Positions 25,959-34,574 of a stretch of 64,000 nt of DNA are shown here, one piece after another; positions within the stretch are counted from its first letter, which is position 1; every line of letters starts with the position of its first letter. The notes beneath the pieces are model-generated. The model was not told the origin of the DNA, ran no database searches, and worked only from the letters and a program-made list of their open reading frames with translations. The position numbers and the translations under genes are program-made. This DNA comes from Streptomyces sp. Ag109_O5-1 (GTDB lineage Bacteria > Actinomycetota > Actinomycetes > Streptomycetales > Streptomycetaceae), in contig NZ_RKQF01000002.1 of NCBI RefSeq assembly GCF_003814875.1, positions 1 to 64,000 on the forward strand. Direction: 5' to 3'.

Positions 25959-26237
25959 GCAATAGCACCTCCGCTCAGCTCAGCAGTCCTGGCTGTGGAC
26001 GTGATGGCGGGCCACGCCGCGCGGGTCGCGGACGACGCACGCGACAGCCTCTCGATCCGATCGTTCACACGGGCCGGGTGCGCTTCAAAACCCGTTCCGC
26101 TCCAGCGGCTCAGCCGCCAAGGCGACCGCGCCCGCACGAAGCGGGGCCCGTTCAGCCCTTTTAGTCCGCATTAGTCGTTTCGTTCTTCTGGGCTCAGCGC
26201 TGCTGAGACATTCAAAACACGAAGGGAAAAGCTGAGG

Positions 26238-27398
26238 ATGACAGAGATCTCGGGTCAGTGCGACGACCGGTTCGCCGCAGTAAGGAAAGCCTTCGAACAG
26301 GCCCTGGACCAGAGCCAGGGCGGGGCATCGGCGGCGGTGTTCCTGGACGGCGAGCCGGTGGTCGATTTGTGGGGCGGCTACGCCGACCGTGCGCAGACCC
26401 GGCCCTGGACCCGCGACACCCTGGTCAACGTCTGGTCGGTCACCAAGACCATGACCAATCTCTGCGCGCTTGTGCTTGCCGACCGCGGGGAGCTGGACCT
26501 GTACGCACCCGTGGCGCGGTACTGGCCGGAGTTCGCCGCCGAGGGAAAGGACGCGGTCGAGGTCAGGCATCTGCTGTCCCACACCGCCGGGCTGGCGGGC
26601 TGGGACGTGCCGCTGGCGGCTCCCGACGAGCTGTATGACTGGGACAGGTGCACCGACCTGCTCGCCGCGCAGAAGCCCTGGTGGCAATCGGGCACCGCCT
26701 CCGGCTACCACGCCGTGACCCAGGGCTATCTCGTCGGTGAGGTGGTTCGCCGGATCACCGGGCAGAGCGTGGGTCAGTTCTTCGCCGAGCAGGTGGCCAC
26801 CCCGCTGGCCGCCGACTTCCACATCGGCCTGCCCGCCGAGGCCGACGATCGTGTCTCGAATGTCTTCAACATCGACGGCCTCCCCCTCCCGCCCGAGCTG
26901 GAGGAAACGGGTGCCAAGGTGTTCGGGCGCCCCAACGTGCTGGCCGACCCGGAGCCGTTCGCGGCCACGCGCGCCTGGCGGGCTGCGGAGATTCCTGCCG
27001 CCAACGGCCAGGGCAATGCGCGCTCGGTGGCCGCCGTGCACTCGGTGATCGCCTGCGGCGGCGAGGCACGCGGTGTGCGAGTGCTGTCCGAGAAGGGCGT
27101 CCAGACCCTCTTCGATCAGCAGTCGGACGGCGCCGACCTGATCCTGGGAAAGCACGTGAAGTTCGGTATGGGCTGGGGGCTGGGCAACGACGATCTGCCC
27201 ATGGCCGGGCCTCGTACCTGCTACTGGGGCGGCGCTGGGGGCCACATGGTCATCGCGGACTGCGACAACCGCCTGACCGTGGCGTTCACCATGAACCACA
27301 TGAAGCTGGGCGGCAATAACGGCAGCATCAACACCGGCGGCGACGAGCGGTTCCACCGCATTGCAGAAGCCGTCTATCAGGGCCTCGGCCGCCCGTAA
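26238..27398 (+). CDS. Class C beta-lactamase-fold serine hydrolase (EstB-like esterase)
   Basis: The protein has 386 aa with no signal peptide, so it is probably cytosolic. The catalytic Ser-x-x-Lys lies in SVTKTMTN (about residue 68). GYHAVTQGYLVGEV provides the Tyr-x-Asn-like position, here YHA, as in EstB-type esterases, and WGGAGGH near the end fits the third motif. Such proteins are usually esterases or amidases rather than antibiotic-resistance enzymes. GAAGGGAAAAG precedes the ATG at 26238. A strong hairpin follows at 27420. The natural substrate is unknown. Confidence 0.85.
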   Translation: MTEISGQCDDRFAAVRKAFEQALDQSQGGASAAVFLDGEPVVDLWGGYADRAQTRPWTRDTLVNVWSVTKTMTNLCALVLADRGELDLYAPVARYWPEFAAEGKDAVEVRHLLSHTAGLAGWDVPLAAPDELYDWDRCTDLLAAQKPWWQSGTASGYHAVTQGYLVGEVVRRITGQSVGQFFAEQVATPLAADFHIGLPAEADDRVSNVFNIDGLPLPPELEETGAKVFGRPNVLADPEPFAATRAWRAAEIPAANGQGNARSVAAVHSVIACGGEARGVRVLSEKGVQTLFDQQSDGADLILGKHVKFGMGWGLGNDDLPMAGPRTCYWGGAGGHMVIADCDNRLTVAFTMNHMKLGGNNGSINTGGDERFHRIAEAVYQGLGRP

Positions 27399-27419
27399 CG
27401 CCCGCACCGACCACAGCAA

Positions 27420-27447
27420 GCGTGCTCGACGGATCCGTCGAGCACGC
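27420..27447 (+). terminator. Strong hairpin after the serine-hydrolase gene
   Basis: A perfect 28-bp palindrome: 12-bp arms GCGTGCTCGACG (27420-27431) and CGTCGAGCACGC (27436-27447) with loop GATC, 21 bp past the stop codon at 27398. Confidence 0.85.
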
Positions 27448-27891
27448 TCCAGACCTAGGACCAACGCACAGCGTGATCTTGAGCTGTGCGCCTCGAACGG
27501 GAGCCTCGATCGGGAGATCGCCGCAGGCCGTGAGTATGAAGCAAAGCCGCTCCTCGATGTCCAGCATCGCGGATGGCGCTCTTCCTGTCTTGCGGCCGAC
27601 ACTGCGCAGTACTTGCGGCCAGGCCGAAGCCCCACCTCTGGCCTGGCCCGCTGAACTGCGAGCGGACGGCGAAGGGATGGACGGGCCAACGGCACGAGCG
27701 CGCCGTTCCGCCCGGGATTCCCTTCGGTACGCCGGGCGAGGTCGTCGGCCAACGTGCCGGCTTCCGCGTCGACGAAGCCCGGGGTCTGCTGGGGCGTTGG
27801 CGCTTGTGCCCTTTGACCATCTCCTGCAGCGGGCGGCGCGGGCGTACCGCTGGGACAGTGTGGCATCCCCAGCCCCGATGATGGGCTGCAC
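27448..27891. other. 444-bp stretch with no recognised gene
   Basis: Several open frames cross this stretch in both directions but none shows family motifs, a ribosome site or consistent codon use. It may be decayed coding DNA. No repeat or RNA structure apart from the preceding hairpin was seen. Confidence 0.5.
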
Positions 27892-29112
27892 CTACTCGTC
27901 CTGGAGGTTCAGCCAGTGCATCGCGTCCAGGGCGATGCCGACATTGGTGCCGTGCCGGTCCAGAGTGACGGGCAGGCGGTCTTCGGCGCGGCGAATGCGT
28001 TGCAGGATGGTGTTTCGGTGGGTGAACAGCAGCTCTGCTGTCCGGGATGCGTTGTACCGCTGGTGGATAAACATTCGCAGCGTCTCACGTAGGTCCTGTG
28101 GGCCTGTGGCCAACGGGCCGAGAGTCGCGTAGATGAATTCGCGTAGCCGGGCTTCATCTCGGGCCAGCAATATGACGGCGGCGACGTCGTCATAGAAGGC
28201 GACCCGGTGCGCGTTGTTGCTCTGCACCAGCCGTTGGGTCTCCACCGCGCGGTCGTGGGTGCGTCGGAACCCGTCCACTCCCTCGTCCAATGAACCGATC
28301 GCAAGCCTGACGTCGCGGTGCGGGGCTAGAGCGGTCTCGAGCGCCTCGGCCGAAACTGGGATTCCGGGCGTCAGCCACAGCCACAGCGACGAAGCGCTGG
28401 CATGAACGAGCAGCCGGCTTCTGGACTCCGCGATCCGGCTGAGCGCGCTCGCCACCTGCACGAGTGCCGCGCGATCGGCGAACTGTGGTGGCGCCCAGAG
28501 GATTACCCCCAGATGTCTGGCTGAGAGCGGGTATCCGAGACTCTGATCAACACCGGTCACAGGAACCGGTGTTCCACCCAGGATGAGATTGACCAGCTCA
28601 AGGCGTCTTACGTGCTCGTCGCCCGACAGAGCTGCGCGCTCCTGCTCCAGAATGTCGATCACGGCAGTGACTGTGCGGTCGACCCAGAGCGACAGTGAGC
28701 GCGAGGCCCGGTCAAGCGCGGGCTGCAGGACGGCGGTTTCATCGCACAGTGAAAATGCGATCCGCATCAAGATGGACCACATCGCCTGTTGAGCGGCGTA
28801 GTTGGAAGCGCGGAAGGTGTCCTCCTCACCCCAGCGATACCCGTCGCGCGAGATGTTGACGATCTGGCTTGTCAGGAGGGGCTCCACGTCCCGCCACGGG
28901 TCCTCGTACATCGAGCGTGCCCAATGATGGGAGTAGGCCCGGGTCGCCTCACCGATCGCCTCAGAAATGGAGGGGTCCGATCCGAAGCGGGCATCGATTG
29001 CGTTGACAAGTGCGTCCTGGATCGGACCCAAGACGGAGGGATCGGCCAGGAATTCCTTGCACATGGTGCGTAGCAACTTTTCGGAGTCGCCCCGCAAACC
29101 GGCGCCATGCAT
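27892..29112 (-). CDS. PucR/CdaR-family regulator with C-terminal HTH
   Basis: The protein has about 406 aa. The N-terminal 160 residues are helical without a named motif. A GGDEF-like central region (about 190-310; GVILWAPPQFADRAALVQVA, VRLAIGSLDEGVDGFR) leads to the PucR C-terminal helix-turn-helix (LRMFIHQRYNASRTAELL, FTHRNTILQRIRRAEDRL). Family members act as activators of catabolic genes, often for aromatic, purine or aldehyde metabolism. The ATG at 29112 has GGAGGAGGGG about 13 nt upstream; a GTG start at 29190 in frame is possible. It is divergent from the fused fragment and aldehyde dehydrogenase gene at 29288-31080, its likely target. Confidence 0.85.
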   Translation of the reverse strand: MHGAGLRGDSEKLLRTMCKEFLADPSVLGPIQDALVNAIDARFGSDPSISEAIGEATRAYSHHWARSMYEDPWRDVEPLLTSQIVNISRDGYRWGEEDTFRASNYAAQQAMWSILMRIAFSLCDETAVLQPALDRASRSLSLWVDRTVTAVIDILEQERAALSGDEHVRRLELVNLILGGTPVPVTGVDQSLGYPLSARHLGVILWAPPQFADRAALVQVASALSRIAESRSRLLVHASASSLWLWLTPGIPVSAEALETALAPHRDVRLAIGSLDEGVDGFRRTHDRAVETQRLVQSNNAHRVAFYDDVAAVILLARDEARLREFIYATLGPLATGPQDLRETLRMFIHQRYNASRTAELLFTHRNTILQRIRRAEDRLPVTLDRHGTNVGIALDAMHWLNLQDE

Positions 29113-29287
29113 AGCGCCCACACTACCCCTCCTCCCTATGCCCTGCGCTGTGCACTGTGCACTGTTCTCTCGGTCAATGCTGTGCACCACAACATTGAGT
29201 GGCGCCTGTCACAGGTCGACCATGAGTGCGTCGGTGCGCTCGCCGACCCCGCGATCGGACAAAGGCGAACGACGATGGGAGAGTCAG

Positions 29288-29611
29288 GTGACTCGTGTGT
29301 CAGGGCCCCGGACTGAAGCGCGATTCAGGTCCGGTGATGGCGAACGTGAAGCAACGATCTTCCGTCCCGCCGTTTCCGACGATCGAGGGGCCCTACCGAT
29401 CATCGTGCTCGCGCACGGAATCTCCGGGGTCAAGAGCCACCCGCGAGTCGAGACCCCCGCGCTGCTCTCGCTCTACCAGGCCGGCCGGTTGAACCTCGAC
29501 GAGCTGATCACCAACAAGTACCGGTTCGAAGACATCAATCAGAGGTGCCAGGACATGAAAGAAGGCAAGAACATTCGCGGCATGGTGATCTACACGGACG
29601 CCGACCGTTGA
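29288..29611 (+). pseudogene. In-frame chimera: alpha/beta-hydrolase start joined to alcohol-dehydrogenase end
   Basis: From a GTG at 29288 (GGGAGA 6 nt upstream) the 107-aa frame first reads FRSGDGEREATIFRPAV and LPIIVLAHGISGVKS, as at the start of dienelactone-hydrolase-like alpha/beta hydrolases. It then continues as PRVETPALLSLYQAGRLNLD, LITNKYRFEDINQ and NIRGMVIYTDADR, the C-terminal 47 residues of a Zn/mycothiol-type alcohol dehydrogenase. Neither half has a full active site. The joint at about 29440 keeps the frame. The stop overlaps the aldehyde dehydrogenase start (TTGA), so the fused frame may still serve translational coupling. Confidence 0.65.
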
Positions 29612-31080
29612 GCGCCCCGGCCTACACCGGCACCCCCGCAGGCGGCCAGGTGCTGGACCGGACGTCCCTGTACATCGACGGTGAGTGGGTGGCCTCGGCC
29701 GGGACCGACCGGATCGAGGTGCTGAACCCGGCCACCGAGGAAGTGATCGCCCAGGTCGCGGCCGGGACACCGGCGGACGTGGATCGCGCGGTGGCCGCTG
29801 CGCGCCGGGCGCTGCCGGCCTGGTCGGCCCGGCCGCCGGGCGAGCGGGCGGACTACCTGGAGAAAGCCCACGAGGCGCTGGTGGCCCGGACCGACGAGAT
29901 CGCGGCGCTGATCTCCCGGGACATGGGGATGCCGCTGCAGGCCGCCGCGTCCATACAGGTCGGTCTGCCTGCCTTCAACCTGGCGAACTTCGCCCGGCTG
30001 GCCCGGAGCTTCACGTTCGACGGCCCCGAGGTCGGCAACTCCCTGATCGTGCGGGAACCGATCGGTGTGGTCGGCTGCATCACCCCCTGGAACTTCCCGC
30101 TGCACCAGATCGTGCTGAAGGTGGCGGCTGCGCTCGCGGCCGGCTGCACGGTGGTGGTCAAGCCGACCGAGGTGGCTCCGCTCGCGGGTCATGCGATGGC
30201 CTCGATCTTCGACGACGTCGGCCTGCCGGCCGGGGTTTTCAACCTGCTCAGCGGGTTCGGCCCGGTGGTCGGCGAGACGCTGGCGGCGCATCCCGGGGTC
30301 GACATGGTGTCGTTCACCGGCTCCACCCGGGCCGGGAAGCGGGTCGCGGTGGTGGCGGCCGAGACGGTCAAGCGGGTCGCTCTGGAACTCGGCGGGAAGT
30401 CCGCCAACGTGCTGCTCGACGATGCCGACTTCGAGCGGGCGGTAGCCGACGGCCTGGCCAAGTGTTACGTCAATTCCGGTCAGACCTGCTCGGCGCTGAC
30501 CCGGATGCTGGTGCCGGTCGACCGGCTGGCCGAGGCGGAGCAGATCGCCGCCCGGGTGGCCGGCGAATACCAGCACGGCGATCCGTCCGACCCGGGGACC
30601 CGGCTGGGGCCGCTGGTCAGCTCGGCCCAGCGGGAGCGAGTCCGGTCGTACATCCAGAAGGGCATTGACGAGGGCGCAACCCTGGTCGTCGGCGGAGTGG
30701 AGAGCGAACGCGACCTTGCCGACCTGGGCCGGGGGTACTACGTGCCGGCCACCGTGTTCTCCGGCGTCACCCCGGAGATGACGATCGCCCGCGAGGAGAT
30801 CTTCGGCCCGGTCCTGTCGATCATGCCGTACCAGGATGAGGACGACGCCGTCCGGATCGCCAACGACACCGAGTACGGCCTGGCCGGCGGGGTCTGGTCG
30901 GCCGATCGGGAACGAGCGCTGCGGGTGGCCCGGCGCCTGCGGGCCGGTCAGATCGAGGTGAACGGGGGCGCGTTCAACCCGGGCGCGCCGTTCGGTGGGT
31001 ACAAGCAGTCCGGCGTCGGCCGCGAGGGCGGCGCCCAGGGACTGGAGGAGTTTCTGGAGACCAAGGCGATCCAGCGCTAG
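29608..31080 (+). CDS. NAD(P)-dependent aldehyde dehydrogenase
   Basis: The protein has 490 aa, the full family length. ITPWNFPLHQIVLKVAAALA and KPTEVAPL form the cofactor site, FTGSTRAGKRV the Rossmann loop, LELGGKSANV the general-base Glu and NSGQTCSALTR the catalytic Cys. EEIFGPVLSI and FGGYKQSGVGREGG end it typically. The TTG start overlaps the stop of the chimera. Together with the alcohol-dehydrogenase tail directly upstream, it suggests an alcohol-to-acid oxidation module that lost its first gene. The aldehyde is not known; aromatic aldehydes fit the later genes. Confidence 0.9.
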   Translation: MSAPAYTGTPAGGQVLDRTSLYIDGEWVASAGTDRIEVLNPATEEVIAQVAAGTPADVDRAVAAARRALPAWSARPPGERADYLEKAHEALVARTDEIAALISRDMGMPLQAAASIQVGLPAFNLANFARLARSFTFDGPEVGNSLIVREPIGVVGCITPWNFPLHQIVLKVAAALAAGCTVVVKPTEVAPLAGHAMASIFDDVGLPAGVFNLLSGFGPVVGETLAAHPGVDMVSFTGSTRAGKRVAVVAAETVKRVALELGGKSANVLLDDADFERAVADGLAKCYVNSGQTCSALTRMLVPVDRLAEAEQIAARVAGEYQHGDPSDPGTRLGPLVSSAQRERVRSYIQKGIDEGATLVVGGVESERDLADLGRGYYVPATVFSGVTPEMTIAREEIFGPVLSIMPYQDEDDAVRIANDTEYGLAGGVWSADRERALRVARRLRAGQIEVNGGAFNPGAPFGGYKQSGVGREGGAQGLEEFLETKAIQR

Positions 31081-31126
31081 TGCTTGACGAAATCACCAGA
31101 CCCGATCAGGAACCCGAGGAGGACAC

Positions 31127-32080
31127 GTGGCCACCAGGCAGAAACCGCGCAAGTGGATCGACGCCGAGATCGAGGCGCTCGACCCGGACGTCGATCACGC
31201 CCGGATCTGGCAGCTCGGCAACGCCTACCGAACCAGCCCGATGATCCTCAACATGGCGGTGTGTCAGGGCTTCCTGCGGCTCGTCGGGCCGGGCAGCGGC
31301 GCACGCACACTCGTCCGCGGCGGCACGGGCAAGGTCGTCCTGCACCAGCAGCGTCGTATAGAGGGCACCATGCGCGAGGTGTGGACCTGGTACCTCGGCG
31401 AGGGTGCGCACGACCCGCGCGTGCGTGAGTCCGTCGAACGGGTCAACCGGCAGCACGACGCCTGGGCGGGGAAGTACCCCGACGCGATCCTGGACGTACG
31501 CCAGTACACGTACACGATCTGCATCCTCGCCGCCGAGCCGCACCGGGTGATGCAGCGGCTCGGCCTGCCCGGCTTCAGCGCCAAGGAGCAGCGGGCCGCT
31601 CACCGGCACTGGTCGCAGATCGCCGGGCTGTTCCGTATCGGTTCGGACCAGGGCGTCCCGGTGCCGGCGGACTTCGACGGGATGCTCGCCTTCCTCGCCG
31701 ACTTCGAGCGCAACGACTACTCGACCGCTCCGGAGAGCAACGTCGTCGCCGAGGCGATGCTGCAGCAGTTCTGCGACCGCTGGTTCCCCCGCCCGTTGCA
31801 CGGGCTCGGTCGTGCCCTCGTGCTGTCCCTTGCCACCCCGGACCTGCTCGCCGTCCACGGGCTCAAGGGCCCGCGACCGCTCGTGGCCCGGACCCTGCGG
31901 CGGACACTGCGCACGCTCATCACCGTCCAGGTCCGGTGGGCGCCCGACCCGGTCGAGGTGGCGCCGATCCGCACCGCGTTCGCCGAGCCCCGCCCGGAGA
32001 CCCCGATGGGCGGCCGGCTGAAGGCCGCTCTGTCCGGCATGAGGGGAACAACGGCCCGCGCCGGACGGGTCGACGAGTAA
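31127..32080 (+). CDS. DUF2236 (MpaB/latex-clearing-protein-like) oxygenase-family protein
   Basis: The protein has 317 aa and no signal peptide. HQQRRIEGTMREVWTWYL, VNRQHDAWAGKYPDAILD and RQYTYTICILAAEPHRV match the ER-bound oxygenase MpaB/rubber oxygenase catalytic domain, whose members bind haem b through His and Arg residues of this region. The real reaction of most bacterial members is unknown. The GTG start has GAGGAGG 4-5 nt upstream, 46 bp after the aldehyde dehydrogenase stop, so the two are probably co-transcribed. Confidence 0.75.
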   Translation: MATRQKPRKWIDAEIEALDPDVDHARIWQLGNAYRTSPMILNMAVCQGFLRLVGPGSGARTLVRGGTGKVVLHQQRRIEGTMREVWTWYLGEGAHDPRVRESVERVNRQHDAWAGKYPDAILDVRQYTYTICILAAEPHRVMQRLGLPGFSAKEQRAAHRHWSQIAGLFRIGSDQGVPVPADFDGMLAFLADFERNDYSTAPESNVVAEAMLQQFCDRWFPRPLHGLGRALVLSLATPDLLAVHGLKGPRPLVARTLRRTLRTLITVQVRWAPDPVEVAPIRTAFAEPRPETPMGGRLKAALSGMRGTTARAGRVDE

Positions 32081-32355
32081 GGACGCCTGACGTGTCGGCG
32101 GGGACCGGTACACGGTCGTCGGGATCCTCGCCCCGTCCGCACCGGGTCCCGAACTCGACCCCGTGGCGGTCGTCGGCCGGCTACCGTCCCCCGCCGGGCG
32201 GTCGCGGGCGGCCTCGCCTCGACCCTTGTGAGGGGCCGCGGCCGGCCTCTACCCGGCGGTCCGTGCTGCCGGGGTCGCTCCGACCGAGGCGGTGGCGACG
32301 CCGTCAGCCGACACCGCGCGGCCCGCCGCCTCACCCACCGGTTCGTTGCGAAAGC

Positions 32356-32925
32356 TCACGCCGTGCTGACGTCACCGTTCACCACTCGGGTGGCGTCCGT
32401 GATCGTGCTGACCTCATGCCGACGGATCTTCCGCAGCAGCCGGATCAGAGTGCTGCGCTCGCGGGCGGTCAAGGCTCGGGCCCATTCGGCCTCGCGGGCG
32501 TTGTTGCGTGCGAAGAGCTCACCGACCACGTCGTGTCCGTAGTCGGTGAGCTGGATGGTGACGGACCGGCCGTCCTTGTCCGACCTGCTGCGCTGGATGA
32601 GTCCCTTGCGTTCCAGGGTGTTGAGCACCGCCGAAACGCTGGCCTGGGAGACGTTGGTCAGCCGGGCGAGCTGCAGCGGGGTCAGTTCGCCGACCGTCTT
32701 GACCGCGAACAGGGCACGAAAGCCCGCCCAGGTGAGGCCGGCCGGGCGCTGGACGCTGACCTCGAAGTCCTGCTGGAGTCGTTCAGCCGCTCTTACCAGT
32801 CCGAAGATCATGAGCATGGCGTCGATGTCCGCGTCCGGCGCGAAGGATCGTGCGGCCTCGGCGGCCTGGGCGTCGGCCTCGGCGGGATCGCCGGGGATCG
32901 GGAGCTGGGACTGGCTCGGCTGCAT
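32356..32925 (-). CDS. MarR-family regulator, likely master regulator of the aromatic genes
   Basis: The protein has 189 aa. A helical dimer region (about 40-75) leads to a winged HTH: LTPLQLARLTNVSQASVSAV, LNTLERKGLIQRSRSDKDGR and SVTIQLTDYG. MarR proteins commonly release DNA on binding phenolic acids or their CoA esters. A perfect palindrome CTGAGA-GG-TCTCAG lies 35 bp upstream of its start, and related sites lie at the SDR/NTF2, VAO and VOC/ALDH promoters. This supports both autoregulation and control of these genes. Confidence 0.88.
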   Translation of the reverse strand: MQPSQSQLPIPGDPAEADAQAAEAARSFAPDADIDAMLMIFGLVRAAERLQQDFEVSVQRPAGLTWAGFRALFAVKTVGELTPLQLARLTNVSQASVSAVLNTLERKGLIQRSRSDKDGRSVTIQLTDYGHDVVGELFARNNAREAEWARALTARERSTLIRLLRKIRRHEVSTITDATRVVNGDVSTA

Positions 32926-32959
32926 GAAGGGACTCTGTCCTCACCATTAGGAGAAGTTA

Positions 32960-32973
32960 CTGAGAGGTCTCAG
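32960..32973. promoter_or_regulatory. MarR operator 1 (autoregulation)
   Basis: CTGAGA-GG-TCTCAG, perfect 6-bp arms, lies between the MarR start at 32925 and the SDR stop at 33006. It matches the shared motif CTnAGA-nn-TCTnAG at all ten fixed positions. Confidence 0.7.
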
Positions 32974-33005
32974 CGTATAGCCGGCTCGCCGCACATCCTG
33001 CCCGG

Positions 33006-33749
33006 TTACGACGCGGTGGCCCCCGCGTCCACAGGCAGAGCCGTCCCCGTCACGAAGGAGGACGCGTCGGAACAGAGCCAGAGCACGGCATCGGCGATCT
33101 CCTCCGGTTCGGCGAACCGCTTGATCACCTGGGGGGCTACGGCCTGCGCCTGGAGTTCGGGCGGCAGAGCGGCGGTCATATCGGTGCGGACCGCCGCCGG
33201 GCAGACCGCGTTGACCCGGATGTTCCGGTCCGCGCACTCGATGGCGGCGGTCTTGGTCAGACCGATTACGGCATGCTTGCTCGCGGAGTAGGCGGCGCCC
33301 TGCGGAAGGCCGGTGAGCCCGGCGAGCGACGCGGTGTTGACGATCGCACCGCCACCCGACGCGGCCATGAGGGGGATCTGCGCCCGCAGCCCGTGCCAGA
33401 CCCCTTTCAGGTTCACGGCGAGGCAACGGTCGAAGGCCGCCTCGTCGGTGTCGGTGACGCTGCCCTGCACGGCGATACCCGCGTTGTTGTGCGCGAAGTC
33501 CAGCCGCCCGTACGTCTCTGCCACGGTCGCCGCGAGTGCGGTGCACTCGTCGGCCTCGGTGACGTCGCACGCGACGAACACTGCCCGCCCGCCGGCCTGC
33601 TCGACCAGCCGCACGGTATCCAGTCCGGCGGCGCGTCGGCTGCCCAGATCGGCGACGACGACCGCCGCCCCGGCGCGTCCGAATGCCACGGCGGCGGCTC
33701 GTCCGATGCCGCCTGCCGCGCCGGTGACCAGCCCGGCCTTGCCCTTCAT
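33006..33749 (-). CDS. Short-chain dehydrogenase/reductase
   Basis: The protein has 247 aa. It has VTGAAGGIGRAAAVAFGR, HNNAGIA, catalytic Ser in NTASLAGLTG and YSASKHAVIGLTK, and the usual C-terminal TGTALPVDAGA. The ATG at 33749 is preferred because GGAG sits 6 nt before it; an ATG at 33761 has its Shine-Dalgarno too close. It is about 45% like the SDR at 50795-51559 by eye, and both lie near MarR-type sites. It would oxidise or reduce a secondary alcohol/ketone intermediate of the aromatic pathway. Confidence 0.85.
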   Translation of the reverse strand: MKGKAGLVTGAAGGIGRAAAVAFGRAGAAVVVADLGSRRAAGLDTVRLVEQAGGRAVFVACDVTEADECTALAATVAETYGRLDFAHNNAGIAVQGSVTDTDEAAFDRCLAVNLKGVWHGLRAQIPLMAASGGGAIVNTASLAGLTGLPQGAAYSASKHAVIGLTKTAAIECADRNIRVNAVCPAAVRTDMTAALPPELQAQAVAPQVIKRFAEPEEIADAVLWLCSDASSFVTGTALPVDAGATAS

Positions 33750-33774
33750 GATGATCTCCATGCCTCCGAGACTA

Positions 33775-33822
33775 GCTCGATGTCTCAGTAATTCACACCC
33801 GCCCGGTACCTAGACCTCTAAT
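33775..33822. promoter_or_regulatory. MarR operators 2 and 3 in a divergent promoter
   Basis: Two copies of the MarR-type motif lie between the SDR (minus) and NTF2-like (plus) genes: GCTCGA-TG-TCTCAG at 33775-33788 (one good half) and CCTAGA-CC-TCTAAT at 33809-33822 (8 of 10 fixed positions). An AT-rich TCTAATTAATTGG follows, perhaps part of the plus-strand promoter. Confidence 0.5.
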
Positions 33823-33869
33823 TAATTGGTTGCTACGTTGAGGCCGCTTCAGAGTGAGAGGAGCGCACC

Positions 33870-34493
33870 GTGCGCCTCATTCCGGCCGTCGTGCCGCGAC
33901 TGGACGTCCTGAACGTCCCGCGCGAGGCAGAGCGCCAGCTCGGCCTCGCGACCGATCCCCGTCAACGGGCGATCCTGACCAACTTCCGCCGCCACGCCAT
34001 GCTGGAGGTGTCCGGCCGGTGGCCGGAGATCCTCGACCCGGATCTGACCGTGCCCCACCCCGTCTACCGCATCGTCGAAGGCGACAACACCGCCGTCTTC
34101 GACGGCCATGACGCCGTCGCCGGCTTCTACCGCACGATGACCGACGCCGGACTGAACGTGCTCGTCCCGCTCACCGAGCGCATCGCGGTCGCGGACTGGG
34201 GACTGGCCATCGAGTCACTACTGGGGCAGATCGTCCCGGGTGCGCTGATGAAGCCCGCGATGGGCGAGGACGTCGACGACCTCGACGCCCACTACCTCGT
34301 CACCCACAAAGTGGCCAACATCTGGCCCTATGACGAGGCCGTCAAGCTGCTCGGCGAACACGTCTACATCGACCGCGCCTCACGCGAGGTCCACCGCATG
34401 GATCCAGCGGACGTCGTCACGCCGCAGCAGGCCGCTGACCTGCTGGCACCGTTGCTCGACCCACCTATTGACGTGGGTGTGACCCCGGCGTAG
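33870..34493 (+). CDS. NTF2/SnoaL-like fold protein, function unknown
   Basis: The protein has 207 aa and is predicted cytosolic. The middle part (DLTVPHPVYRIVEGDNTAVF, GHDAVAGFYRTMTDAGL, THKVANIWPYDE) resembles NTF2-like proteins, a fold used by small isomerases, hydrolases and ring-hydroxylating small subunits. The GTG start has GAGGAG 6 nt upstream. It is divergent from the SDR gene and 80 bp before the VAO gene, with MarR-type sites on both sides. The role is inferred only from context: processing of an aromatic intermediate. Confidence 0.65.
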   Translation: MRLIPAVVPRLDVLNVPREAERQLGLATDPRQRAILTNFRRHAMLEVSGRWPEILDPDLTVPHPVYRIVEGDNTAVFDGHDAVAGFYRTMTDAGLNVLVPLTERIAVADWGLAIESLLGQIVPGALMKPAMGEDVDDLDAHYLVTHKVANIWPYDEAVKLLGEHVYIDRASREVHRMDPADVVTPQQAADLLAPLLDPPIDVGVTPA

Positions 34494-34506
34494 CTTCCAG
34501 AAATCG

Positions 34507-34520
34507 GTTAGATCTCTCAG
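34507..34520. promoter_or_regulatory. MarR operator 4 upstream of the first VAO gene
   Basis: GTTAGA-TC-TCTCAG matches CTnAGA-nn-TCTnAG at nine of ten fixed positions. It lies 55 bp before the GTG start at 34575, followed by TATTTTT. Confidence 0.6.
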
Positions 34521-34574
34521 TATTTTTCTGCACCTCGCGGGTCCGAGCCGGCCCGCATGTCCGGGAGGCCCGAC

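Noticed and set aside
26238..27398. Antibiotic-resistance beta-lactamase
   Set aside because: No signal peptide and EstB-like motifs; the class C fold is shared by many esterases.
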